Positions 31,008 to 39,802 of a DNA stretch of 64,000 nt are shown here, one piece after another. The stretch is taken from the NCBI RefSeq assembly GCF_000413315.1, contig NZ_KE340297.1:406618-470617 (forward strand), written 5' to 3'. Every line of letters begins with the position of its first letter. Positions within the stretch are counted from its first letter, which is position 1. The DNA is from Propionibacterium sp. oral taxon 192 str. F0372. GTDB taxonomy: Bacteria; Actinomycetota; Actinomycetes; Propionibacteriales; Propionibacteriaceae. Made by a program: the position numbers and the translations under genes. The notes under the pieces are model-generated. The model saw nothing but the letters and a program-made list of their open reading frames with translations, was not told the DNA's origin and did not search any database.

Positions 31008-33329
31008 TCACCGGAAGCGACGGAAAGACCGGGTGGACAGCCGCGACAGCCATGCCTTGCGTCGTGTCACGGTGCCTCTCAGCGTTTGAACTGCGGAATC
31101 AACCCCTTGCCAGTAGCGGTTTGCTTGTTCCTCGGTGACCGGTTCAGGAGCAAAAGTCGAGGTATCGGCCTGACGGGCCAACCGCTCGGCATTAGCATCG
31201 GTGCCCAAGCCCGGGTAGGTCACCACCAGTCGGGCTGCCTGTTCTGAGCGAGTCGCGGCAGGCGACACACTCTCGCCGAGGTCACGGGCAGTGTCCAGCA
31301 ATTCGGCCCATCCCCCTGACACCCGGTCACTCATCCGTAGGGCATACATGCGGGCCCTGCGACGCCTGGCCTTGACGACGAGGATCAATACGACGGGGCC
31401 GAAGATGATGATCAGCGGCAGGCCAACAGTGGCGAAATATCGCAGGATCGCACCGAAATTGATCCGGAACTTCTTGTCATTGTTGTCGGGCTGATCGGCG
31501 CGAGACTTGTCGTCGGGGGTGTTGAGATCGGGACGATCCGGAGCCGGCGGTGGATTATCGACGTGCGGACGAGTCTGGGTGGAGGTGGTCGGGTTGTATT
31601 CCTTGAGAATCCGGTCTGGGGAGGGCGTCGGATCGAAGCGTACCCAACCGAGATCCTCCAGGTTCACCTCCGTGAAGGCGCGCACGTCCCTACCGGTGAT
31701 GGCCCGCCCAGTCTCGCCGACCACATAACCGTAGACGACCCGGGCAGGTATGCCGAGTTCCCGGCACATCAGCGCCATTGTCACCGAGTACTGTTCGTCG
31801 TCGCCGATCATGGCGTTCTCGTCTTCGAGCAGTTTGGTGATCCGCGACACCGAGTGACCAGGGAGCGAGACGGTTTCCTCCTCGTCAACGCCATGGGAGT
31901 ACCAGCCCGTCGACGACAATCGGTCAGCGATCATCTTCGCAGAATCGCCGGCATTCGAGGCGCCGGTACTCCACACCGAGGCGAGCTCCCGCACCCGTTC
32001 GGGCAGCACGGGAAGCTGCGACATCTGGTAGTTGCCGATATTCGCGTTCTCGATCTCGTTGACCGAGGGATTCTCGGGGATGACGGCCTCCAGCTCGTAG
32101 CTGTCGCCCTGCCCGATCCCTGTCGCCACCACGGAGGTCTGCGAGGAGATCGAATGGTAGAAGGAGTCACTCATCGCGATCCGCCGGTTCCCATCGAAGG
32201 TCACGTCGGTGGTGGCCCCGACGTTGGGCAGCCAGACTCCTTGGTAGTGATCGATCTTCACCAGCACATTGTGGTGCTCGCCGGAGGTAGGGTCGGCGAT
32301 CCGGGCGCCTACCCTGGTGAACAGGGCCTGCTGACTGGCATCGAAGTTGGCAACGTTGTAGGTCATCCCGTCGTAATCCTCAAGGGTGGCGATCCTGACG
32401 AAGGTGCCCGCCTCGACCCCTTCAACGGTGAACAACTCTGTATCGGCCTGTTGGCTGATGTTGGCCCGGAAGCCCTGCAGCGGGGAGGGCCATACCTTGG
32501 TGTTCAGCGGTTCCACCACCTCGTCGCGCAGTACCTTGCGATGCTGACCGGGGTTAACCAGCCCGGACAGTGCCCACGTGGCCGAAATCGCGATGGCCAG
32601 CACGATGATTCCGGACACCAGCTGTGGAACCCGTCGCGACGACACCGTGCGCACCAAGGTGGTGCGCGCCCGGTTGCGTTGCAGGGCAGTCCACACCACC
32701 ACGATGACGAGCACCCCGACCGCGACGACCAAGGGCAGCACCGAGACATGGGTACCCACCGCGAAACCAATGAGCACGCCGAGCACCGAGGGCATCCAAG
32801 CGACGGTCGGGCGAACCGAGCGCCGCGCCAAGGTCCAGGAAACAATCCCGCCCACGAAGGTGACGAGCAGCGGGACGACCATCAGATTCCAGGTGGTACC
32901 CAACGGTGGTGCGATGGTCAGGACATCCCGCCACGCCGTGACCGGACCGACGGCCAAGCCACGCAGCGTGCGCAGGGTCGGTACGACGTAGCCCACGTTC
33001 GCATCGGGCATGGCCAGCAGCCCACCGAGAACGAACCATGCAATGAGCCCAACACCCACCGTTGGGGCCGGGCCCCAACGACGCATCATGGACACTGCCG
33101 CGAGCAACACCCCCAGCGCAGTACCGCCCAGAACGCACACCCAGATCCATCCCTGACCATAGGCGGGCAGAAAAGCAGCGACCTGGGCGAGGGCGAGCAG
33201 CCCGAGGGCAACAGCATCGAGTGCCCAAGGCAGGCGACGCAGCGAAGCGGCTGCGCTGGATGACTGGTGAGTCCGTTCAGCCTGGGTATCAGAAGCGAGG
33301 GTCTCTTGTTCCACGACTGCCGTACTCAT
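31008..33329 (-). CDS. TgpA-like membrane protein with transglutaminase-like domain
   Basis: 773 aa. About six N-terminal TM helices (DUF3488 region, residues 30-265) precede a large extracytoplasmic part with a transglutaminase-like core (about 485-590), another TM (TVGLPLIIIFGPVVLILVVK) and a C-terminal DUF4129-like tail. The core reads GDDEQYSVTMALMCRELGIP then ARVVYGY. The usual catalytic GxCxxYA Cys is Asp here, the HAW His is Arg (VRAFTEV), while FDPT Asp remains. The domain therefore looks non-catalytic. The ATG overlaps the DUF58 stop (ATGA). In actinobacteria this protein accompanies MoxR and DUF58. Confidence 0.85.
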   Translation of the reverse strand: MSTAVVEQETLASDTQAERTHQSSSAAASLRRLPWALDAVALGLLALAQVAAFLPAYGQGWIWVCVLGGTALGVLLAAVSMMRRWGPAPTVGVGLIAWFVLGGLLAMPDANVGYVVPTLRTLRGLAVGPVTAWRDVLTIAPPLGTTWNLMVVPLLVTFVGGIVSWTLARRSVRPTVAWMPSVLGVLIGFAVGTHVSVLPLVVAVGVLVIVVVWTALQRNRARTTLVRTVSSRRVPQLVSGIIVLAIAISATWALSGLVNPGQHRKVLRDEVVEPLNTKVWPSPLQGFRANISQQADTELFTVEGVEAGTFVRIATLEDYDGMTYNVANFDASQQALFTRVGARIADPTSGEHHNVLVKIDHYQGVWLPNVGATTDVTFDGNRRIAMSDSFYHSISSQTSVVATGIGQGDSYELEAVIPENPSVNEIENANIGNYQMSQLPVLPERVRELASVWSTGASNAGDSAKMIADRLSSTGWYSHGVDEEETVSLPGHSVSRITKLLEDENAMIGDDEQYSVTMALMCRELGIPARVVYGYVVGETGRAITGRDVRAFTEVNLEDLGWVRFDPTPSPDRILKEYNPTTSTQTRPHVDNPPPAPDRPDLNTPDDKSRADQPDNNDKKFRINFGAILRYFATVGLPLIIIFGPVVLILVVKARRRRARMYALRMSDRVSGGWAELLDTARDLGESVSPAATRSEQAARLVVTYPGLGTDANAERLARQADTSTFAPEPVTEEQANRYWQGVDSAVQTLRGTVTRRKAWLSRLSTRSFRRFR

Positions 33330-34597
33330 GCCATCGCCCTTCGCAAACAGCGTCCCAGCACATCAAGGCCAGGCACCCGGACCAGTGACAGATTTGCCAC
33401 GTTGCGCACGCTCATCGCGGTATCCGGGTCGGCGGCGACTCCCACCACTCTGGTGTCGAGGTCGAAGATCGCGCAGACCCGGCGCAGGCCCTCCATGGTG
33501 ATACCGCCACCAGTGACCAGGAAGACCACCGAGGCCCGCGGATCGAGCTGGAGGACGGTGTTGGCGAGTTCTAGCAGATTGGTGCGAGGCGCCATCTCCA
33601 CCCGGGACAACTCGTCCAAGGCCCGCGGTCCGCTCACTGCTGGAAGGGCCTTGCGGTTGTCGAACATGGTGAACGGGTTCTGTTCCCGCAAGGCGGCCAG
33701 GGCCACCGAACCTGCGACCGATACAGCAAGTTCGAAATCTTCCTCACCGATATAGGAGGTTGTCGCCAGGTCGATCCCCAGGGCAACTCGGGATTGCAAG
33801 GTCTCCTCAAACTGACGAACCATCAACTTGCCGATATGCGCCGACGACTTCCAATGCACATGGCGACGATCGTCGCCGGGGGCATATTCGCGCAGCGCCT
33901 GGAAGCTCATATCGGAGGCCGAGGTTCGATTCGAAGAGTGACCTTCGAGGTCATGCACGAAACCGGTCATCCTTCCGGCCAACGGCACGGTGCGTGGGTG
34001 GACGAAGACCTCGATCTGTTCCCCCCAGGTGGTCTCCCGCCCGCTCAAACCAAAAGGATCACCCTGCACCGACAGGGCCGGGCCGACGGGTACCACGCCG
34101 CGGCGGCGGGTAGGAATGGCGAACTGCTCGTGGCGCTCGCCACCGGGAGCCATCGAGGGCATGTGGAACGAGGCGATCTCCTCGCCGATCGGTAGGTCGA
34201 GGCGTGCTGGTAGGTTGCGGCGATTGCCGACGTTGCGCACCGCCAGCCCACCATTCGCGGGCTCTCCGACCACCACGCGGGTGTCGTCCACGTCAAGACC
34301 CACCTCGAAGGTGGGACGACCGATGGTGAACCCCAAAGCGATCAGCCAGATGATTCCGCCACAGATCGCGAACAGCCGCAATTCCTGCCACCGCAGTGTG
34401 ATACCGAGCACCATGGCGAATAGCACCCCAGCCAGCAGCAGCCAGCCGGGGGCACGCATGCCGATGATCCCGTTGATCCGCCGACCCGTCTCCAACCATT
34501 TGGTGGTGTCCGGTACGGCGACGGGTTCGGGGACCACCCAGCGTCCGACGACTTCGTCACCAGTTTCGGGCGGGGCGGGAGCGATACTGGTGGTCAT
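33326..34597 (-). CDS. DUF58 family protein
   Basis: 423 aa from the ATG at 34597, 2 bp after the moxR stop. Two adjacent TM helices (about residues 55-95: GWLLLAGVLFAMVLGITLRW, LFAICGGIIWLIALGFTIG) precede a beta domain with VRNVGNRRNLPARL. The DUF58 signature is SDMSFQALREYAPGDDRRHV then HWKSSAHIGKLMVRQFE, followed by a VWA-like fold (VALGIDLATTS). DUF58 proteins pair with MoxR ATPases and are thought to assemble or activate partner proteins at the membrane. The exact role is unknown. Confidence 0.9.
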   Translation of the reverse strand: MTTSIAPAPPETGDEVVGRWVVPEPVAVPDTTKWLETGRRINGIIGMRAPGWLLLAGVLFAMVLGITLRWQELRLFAICGGIIWLIALGFTIGRPTFEVGLDVDDTRVVVGEPANGGLAVRNVGNRRNLPARLDLPIGEEIASFHMPSMAPGGERHEQFAIPTRRRGVVPVGPALSVQGDPFGLSGRETTWGEQIEVFVHPRTVPLAGRMTGFVHDLEGHSSNRTSASDMSFQALREYAPGDDRRHVHWKSSAHIGKLMVRQFEETLQSRVALGIDLATTSYIGEEDFELAVSVAGSVALAALREQNPFTMFDNRKALPAVSGPRALDELSRVEMAPRTNLLELANTVLQLDPRASVVFLVTGGGITMEGLRRVCAIFDLDTRVVGVAADPDTAMSVRNVANLSLVRVPGLDVLGRCLRRAMA

Positions 34598-34599
34598 CG

Positions 34600-35571
34600 T
34601 CAGTCGTCGACCCGTTCGGTGGGCGGCTGGACGGCCCCGATGACCTCGACCATGATCTGTTCGCCGGTGACGTTGTTGAACTCCGCTTCGGGATCGATGA
34701 TCAGACGATGAGCCAGGCATGGCACGGCGAGCATCTTGATGTCGTCAGGCACCACGAAATGCCGTCCTTGGGATGCGGCCCACACCCTTGAGCAGCGGGT
34801 CAGCGCCAGGCCACCACGGATGGAAGCACCAAGTTGCACGTCGGTAGCCGTGCGGGTGGCCTCGACGATCCGGGCAATGTAGTCGAAGACTGCTGGCTCA
34901 ATATGCACCGAGGATGCAAGCTGGCTCATCTCGGTGACGGCTTGGGTGGTGATCACCGCGGCCAGAGCGGCCGAGCGGGGGCGAGTGCCACCGGTGGACA
35001 GAATCCGGATACTCGACTCACGGTCCGGGTAGCCCAAAGTGGTCTTCATGAGGAAACGGTCCAGCTGAGCCTCGGGCAACCGGTAGGTGCCGGCCTGCTC
35101 GATTGGGTTCTGGGTGGCAATGACCATGAAAGGGGTGCCCACCGGGTAGGGGTTACCGTCGACGGTGACCCGGGATTCCTCCATCACCTCAAGCAGCGCG
35201 GACTGGGTCTTGGGTGAGGCGCGGTTGATCTCGTCGGCGAGGACGATGTTGGCAAACACCGGCCCAGCATGGAATTCGAACTCCTTGGACTTCTGGTCGT
35301 AGATGGTCACACCGGTGACGTCGGAGGGCAGCAGATCCGGGGTGAACTGGATGCGTGAGGACTGCCCCTGCACAGACTGGGCCATGGCGCGGGCCAAGGT
35401 CGTCTTGCCGGTGCCCGGGTAGTCCTCGAGCAGCAGGTGGCCCTCGGCCAGCAGGCAGGTGACCGCCAGACGCACGGCCTCGGTCTTGCCCATGACGGCC
35501 CGTTCGACATTGCGCACCACCGACGAAAAAGTGTCGGCGAACCATTGCGCCTGGTCGGGAGTCATTGCCAT
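34600..35571 (-). CDS. MoxR-type AAA+ ATPase
   Basis: 323 aa from the ATG at 35571 (AGGAGA 6 nt upstream). Walker A is LLEDYPGTGKTTLARAMAQS, Walker B is NIVLADEINRASPKTQSALL with EVMEE, then the sensor MVIATQNPIEQAGTYRLPEA and LDRFLMK. A C-terminal lid domain follows. MoxR proteins act as chaperones that use ATP to activate partner complexes, here presumably the DUF58, TgpA-like and giant Ig-like proteins in the same operon. An in-frame start further upstream (35736) would overlap the giant gene and lacks a Shine-Dalgarno sequence. Confidence 0.94.
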   Translation of the reverse strand: MAMTPDQAQWFADTFSSVVRNVERAVMGKTEAVRLAVTCLLAEGHLLLEDYPGTGKTTLARAMAQSVQGQSSRIQFTPDLLPSDVTGVTIYDQKSKEFEFHAGPVFANIVLADEINRASPKTQSALLEVMEESRVTVDGNPYPVGTPFMVIATQNPIEQAGTYRLPEAQLDRFLMKTTLGYPDRESSIRILSTGGTRPRSAALAAVITTQAVTEMSQLASSVHIEPAVFDYIARIVEATRTATDVQLGASIRGGLALTRCSRVWAASQGRHFVVPDDIKMLAVPCLAHRLIIDPEAEFNNVTGEQIMVEVIGAVQPPTERVDD

Positions 35572-35599
35572 GTGAATTCTCCTGGATTGGATGTGTTGA

Positions 35600-38500
35600 T
35601 CACTGGACTTCCAAGGTGATCTTGTGCTTGTGCGCATTCCCACCGGTGGCGCAGAGCAACTCGTGCCTTCCCGCCGGGAATTCCCTGTCCGTGCTTTCGT
35701 TGTCGCCGATGCCGAAGCCCTGGACGCCGTCGGCACTGCACCAGAAACCGCCCACTCCCCTGTTGTCCTTCATGGTCACCGTATAAGTGTGGCCTGATTT
35801 GTGGGTGGCCGAGAGGACGGGTTCCACGACGAGCGATTGCACCGTGGAGCAATTCTCCCCCGACCCGGAGGCATCCTTGTGGCTTCCATCGGTGTCGCAG
35901 ACCTGAATCTTGACATCCTTGGATGACCCGCCAGTGGAGACGCTCACCGGGCTATCCCAAGGGTTGGCCTGGGAGAACTGACCGTTGACCCAGTATTTGA
36001 CCACCGACCCACCGGTCCCGTTGCCATAGACGGTCCACGAGATTTGGCGGTAGTTGTCGTCAGCTGCCGACGGATTTCCCACGCTCAGCCCTGGAGTTCC
36101 GTAGACGCCCCAGACCTGGTTGCTTTCCGACACCGGTCCGAGCTTGGAATTTCCCGTTGATGGTGAGTATTTCTTCGTCTGCATCACTACGTCGTAGGAC
36201 CCGCCAAAGGCATCGACGGTGAAATCCCTAGAGGTCCCCGGTGAGAGATCCGGGACGAACTGGACAATGCCACTACCGTTGATTCTGAGCTGCACGTCGG
36301 CACGATCCCAGTCTTTGCCGGAGTTCGAGCCCAAGGTGAACCGCAGTTTCCCGGCACCAATCTGGGTCAAGGTTCCGGTTGCTTGGTCCCTAGGCGCGGC
36401 GGTGATTTCGACGTTCTGGGTAGGCGTGTCGGCGGTGCCGCCCCGTGACTTGGAGCGAATCGACAAGGTGTGCTGCTTCGATCCCCAGCCAGGGGCATCA
36501 ACAACTGCGGACCCATTGGCTCCGTCGTAGTACCAACCGCCCTTCACGTTGGCCGACTGGCCATCGACGAAGATCTCGTAGTCGACCGGATCGGGGGCCT
36601 GCCCACCGGTTTGCCCCGGGCCGGACCACTTGACCTGCATCTCACCACCCCTCTCACTGCTGGTATCGGAACCAGTGACGCTCGTCGCGGCCGGCGGATT
36701 GCCGGAGGGATGCTCGATCGCAGACCAGGCGGAAGGCTCCGAGGAACCCTTGGCATTGGTCGCCTGAATCGTGAAGGCGTAGTTGGTGTTATCTACCAGC
36801 GACCTGATGGTGTGGCTGGTGGTTGAACCGTCCACCTGGATCGGGGCTCCCCCGCCCACCACCGGGGTCAGCGTGTAGCTGGTGATCGGCGAACCGTCGA
36901 AATACGGCGGAGTCCAGTTCAGCACCAGGGAACCCGAATTGCCCGCCCCGGGGAAGAACAGGGCCGGGGCGGCCATCACCGGCGGGCGCACATCGGGGAT
37001 GCCGACAGCCGAGGGAGCCGATTCCCGGGAAGCACCCAGCGCATTGGCCTCGGTCACAGTGAAGGTGTATTTCACGTTGTTGCGCAACCCGGTCACCTGG
37101 CAGGTATTGGTCTGGCACTCGTCGAAGGCAGTCGTCGACCCATCCTCCGCCCGGGCGTAGACCGTCCGGGAGACGACCGGCATGCCGTTGGAGTCGTTGG
37201 AGGTCCACTTGATGGTCACATAGTGGTCGCCCTCATCCTCAATGGTCGGGACTCCAGGCGTCGAGGGCTTGGAGCGGACCGTGAGGGTGATCATCCCATC
37301 GACCTGGCGGTTTTCATCCTTGGTGGCGTCGACGATCGTGTAACGCACCGTCATCGTGCCGACGAAATCTTCGGCGGGAGTCACCACGACAGCATCGCCT
37401 TCGGCCTTGGCAGTGCCGTTGCCAGATGCCACTCCAGCGCCCACCACGCTCAGGCTCGGGTCGGTGTCAAGGAAGGAACGGTCATTGGCCAGTACCTGGA
37501 CCGAACGACTCTGACCAGCGTTGGCATCCTCGACGACATCGGGTTGAGCGTCGGGCAGGGGCCTGGTGGAACCGATCACCAGGATGGTCACGGTGATATC
37601 GCGCGAGGCGTTGTAGGCATCCACCACCTTGCCAGACAAGGTGAGCTGGGAGCCCTTCGCCGAGACCGCCGCAGAAGCGGTGATCACATCGCCGTTGACC
37701 GACGAAGACCATTTGATGCCATCGCCGCTGGATGCCGCCTTCCAATCCCGGAAAGAGAAATTGTCGCCCTCCGGATCGGTGTAGCGGCCTTGTAGCGGGA
37801 AGGATTGGTCGGATTCACCGGCCCCCACCTCCAAGGTCACGTTCTCCGGCCCCTGAGGAGCAGTGTTTGCCATCTGGTCAGGTCGGTTGTTCTGGGGGCG
37901 GTCCTGGGGCGGACGCACATTAATCAGCACCGTGAGATAGGACTTACGGGCGGTGGTATCCGAGGGATCGGCCTGGTCCGCGACCTCGAAGACCACCGAT
38001 GCCGGGCCGACGTAATTCACATCGGCTTGGAAATCGATGCCTTCAGGGCGGATACTCACTGTCCCCTTAGTAGCGCGCACGGTGTCGGCCGAGGTCAATC
38101 GCGCGCGACGACCCCGGGTCCCCTTCACCATGGTGTCGAGGTTGACGGTGAAAGGCTCCCCCGCGATGACCTCCCACTCCTTGTCCGGTTCGGCGAGCAC
38201 GGGGTTGGTGTCATTCTTCCCGGGCACCAGCACGATGGCCTGGGAGGTGAGCCCGTCGGGATCGGTGACCGTGTAGCGGATCTGCTGCATCATCTCGTTC
38301 ACCGGCACGACCAGCTTCTTGTCGTTGACCCGGGCGCCCGATCCGGCACTGGCCGGGTCAACCGACACCTGCAGATCGCCCACCTTGCCGTCGATGTCGT
38401 AGTCATTGCCCAACACATCGACCTCCACCGAGGACTGGTCAATGACATCGTTCACCGAGACCTGGTCGTCGACGGCCGTGGGAGCCACATTGGGGGCATT

Positions 38501-39700
38501 CGGATCAACCTTCACGTAGATCGATCCACTGCCCGCACCACCCCGGTTATCGGTCAGATAGTACTTGACGATGTACTCGCCGGATTCGGCCGGGGCCTTC
38601 ACCACGACGAACCCGTTCTCCGCCGAGGCCTCGAAATCAGCCTCCACCGGGTTCTCCTCGCGCAGGGTGAAAGGATCACCATCCACGTCGTAGTCGTTGA
38701 GCAACACGGGCACATTCACGGTGCGCCCTGGGGCGACGACCACCTCGTCGACGACGCCGATCGGATCAGAATTCTCGACCGATGGCGGGGCGACGCCCAC
38801 CCGGATCTCACCCGCGCTGATGGCGCCCTGGGAATCGACCACCTGGTAGCTGAAGGTATCGGTACCCCGGGAATCGGGATAGGCCTCATACATCATCCAG
38901 CCGTCACCGGTCTCGGTGATGCGTCCCAGGCTGGGCCCGGCCCCCAAGCCCATCAGACGCACCGCGTCGCCGTTGGGGTCGATGTTCTTCAGATCGAGGT
39001 TGAGCCTGGTCTCGGCCCGGGAGAGCACTCTGGATTCGACAAGGGGTGGGATCGGCGCCTCGTTTTGCGCATCGGCGGAGACCACCGTGATATTGATGAT
39101 CGCCGAATCGGTACGTCCCGAGGAATCGCTGATCTGGTAGGTGAGATTCATCGTGGTGGCTGGGGTGTCCCCGGCGATCTGCACCCGGACGTTCTCGCCA
39201 TCGATCCACGCATTGTTGCCGAGCGTATTCCCGGGCAGGGAGTCGATCTTCAGCTGCAGGCCCGCCGGCGATACATCGTTGTCCAGAACTGGCACCGAGA
39301 CGGCAGCCCCGGCTCGCACCTTCACCGTGTCATTGACCGCCCTAGGCAGCGGATTCGCGGCAGCAGGCGCCGGGAAGACCATGATCGTGCCCTGGGTGGA
39401 GTTACGCCCATCGGAAACCCAGTAGGTCAATGGCACGGGCACATCGGTCTGCCGCACCAAGGAGACGGTCAGCAGATGGCGTTCTTGCATGACTACCTTG
39501 ACCGCTGGATCCTCGGAGATTGACTGGATCACCAAGACATCGTTGTCGCCATCGGTGTCGTTGATCAGCGGGTCGACGACCACCGAACCGCCGAAGGGCA
39601 CCAGCGCTGTGTCGCGCACCGCGACCGGGGGGTTGTTCTCGGTCTGTGCATCACTGACGTCAACTCGGATCAAACCACTGGACACCGGACCGTTTGACAC
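35600..39700 (-). CDS. Giant Ig-like/fibronectin-III protein, C-terminal part after in-frame stop
   Basis: 1366 codons after the GTG-type start at 39700, in the same frame as the upstream gene half. The 32 codons between the TAG and this point (ASTDAYTVVPNYPEGTLSFR...) are open and homologous in style, so this is the continuation of one protein of about 2064 aa. Repeated Ig/cadherin-like modules of about 95 residues carry NDTDGDNDVL, NDYDVDGDPFTL and NDYDIDGKVGDL Asp-rich turns (likely Ca2+-binding). Three or more fibronectin-III domains follow (for example VTIKWTSNDSNGMPVVSRTV, LVLNWTPPYFDGSPITSYTL). It would sit outside the membrane. Without readthrough this half would need a new start. Confidence 0.75.
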   Translation of the reverse strand: MSNGPVSSGLIRVDVSDAQTENNPPVAVRDTALVPFGGSVVVDPLINDTDGDNDVLVIQSISEDPAVKVVMQERHLLTVSLVRQTDVPVPLTYWVSDGRNSTQGTIMVFPAPAAANPLPRAVNDTVKVRAGAAVSVPVLDNDVSPAGLQLKIDSLPGNTLGNNAWIDGENVRVQIAGDTPATTMNLTYQISDSSGRTDSAIINITVVSADAQNEAPIPPLVESRVLSRAETRLNLDLKNIDPNGDAVRLMGLGAGPSLGRITETGDGWMMYEAYPDSRGTDTFSYQVVDSQGAISAGEIRVGVAPPSVENSDPIGVVDEVVVAPGRTVNVPVLLNDYDVDGDPFTLREENPVEADFEASAENGFVVVKAPAESGEYIVKYYLTDNRGGAGSGSIYVKVDPNAPNVAPTAVDDQVSVNDVIDQSSVEVDVLGNDYDIDGKVGDLQVSVDPASAGSGARVNDKKLVVPVNEMMQQIRYTVTDPDGLTSQAIVLVPGKNDTNPVLAEPDKEWEVIAGEPFTVNLDTMVKGTRGRRARLTSADTVRATKGTVSIRPEGIDFQADVNYVGPASVVFEVADQADPSDTTARKSYLTVLINVRPPQDRPQNNRPDQMANTAPQGPENVTLEVGAGESDQSFPLQGRYTDPEGDNFSFRDWKAASSGDGIKWSSSVNGDVITASAAVSAKGSQLTLSGKVVDAYNASRDITVTILVIGSTRPLPDAQPDVVEDANAGQSRSVQVLANDRSFLDTDPSLSVVGAGVASGNGTAKAEGDAVVVTPAEDFVGTMTVRYTIVDATKDENRQVDGMITLTVRSKPSTPGVPTIEDEGDHYVTIKWTSNDSNGMPVVSRTVYARAEDGSTTAFDECQTNTCQVTGLRNNVKYTFTVTEANALGASRESAPSAVGIPDVRPPVMAAPALFFPGAGNSGSLVLNWTPPYFDGSPITSYTLTPVVGGGAPIQVDGSTTSHTIRSLVDNTNYAFTIQATNAKGSSEPSAWSAIEHPSGNPPAATSVTGSDTSSERGGEMQVKWSGPGQTGGQAPDPVDYEIFVDGQSANVKGGWYYDGANGSAVVDAPGWGSKQHTLSIRSKSRGGTADTPTQNVEITAAPRDQATGTLTQIGAGKLRFTLGSNSGKDWDRADVQLRINGSGIVQFVPDLSPGTSRDFTVDAFGGSYDVVMQTKKYSPSTGNSKLGPVSESNQVWGVYGTPGLSVGNPSAADDNYRQISWTVYGNGTGGSVVKYWVNGQFSQANPWDSPVSVSTGGSSKDVKIQVCDTDGSHKDASGSGENCSTVQSLVVEPVLSATHKSGHTYTVTMKDNRGVGGFWCSADGVQGFGIGDNESTDREFPAGRHELLCATGGNAHKHKITLEVQ

Positions 39701-39776
39701 CTTGTATACCAGGTAGTAAGTACCCGGTGCCGAGGCCCGGAAACTGAGGGTGCCCTCGGGATAGTTCGGGACGACC

Positions 39777-39802
39777 GTGTAGGCGTCGGTAGACGCCTAC
39801 AC
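39777..39802 (-). other. In-frame TAG inside a perfect hairpin, splitting the giant gene
   Basis: On the minus strand GTGTAGGCGTC-TACC-GACGCCTACAC is an 11-bp perfect stem with a 4-nt loop. The amber codon at 39799-39797 lies in the 5' arm, and the frame is open on both sides. Options are a real nonsense mutation, readthrough or a sequencing error. Confidence 0.8.

Noticed and set aside
31563-33263. 566-codon plus-strand ORF opposite the TgpA-like gene
   Set aside because: Typical high-GC antisense reading frame with low-complexity His/Arg/Asp content; the minus strand carries the clear membrane protein.
37805-39523. 572-codon plus-strand ORF opposite the giant Ig-like gene
   Set aside because: Antisense shadow of the repeat-coding sequence; no motifs, no ribosome-binding site.
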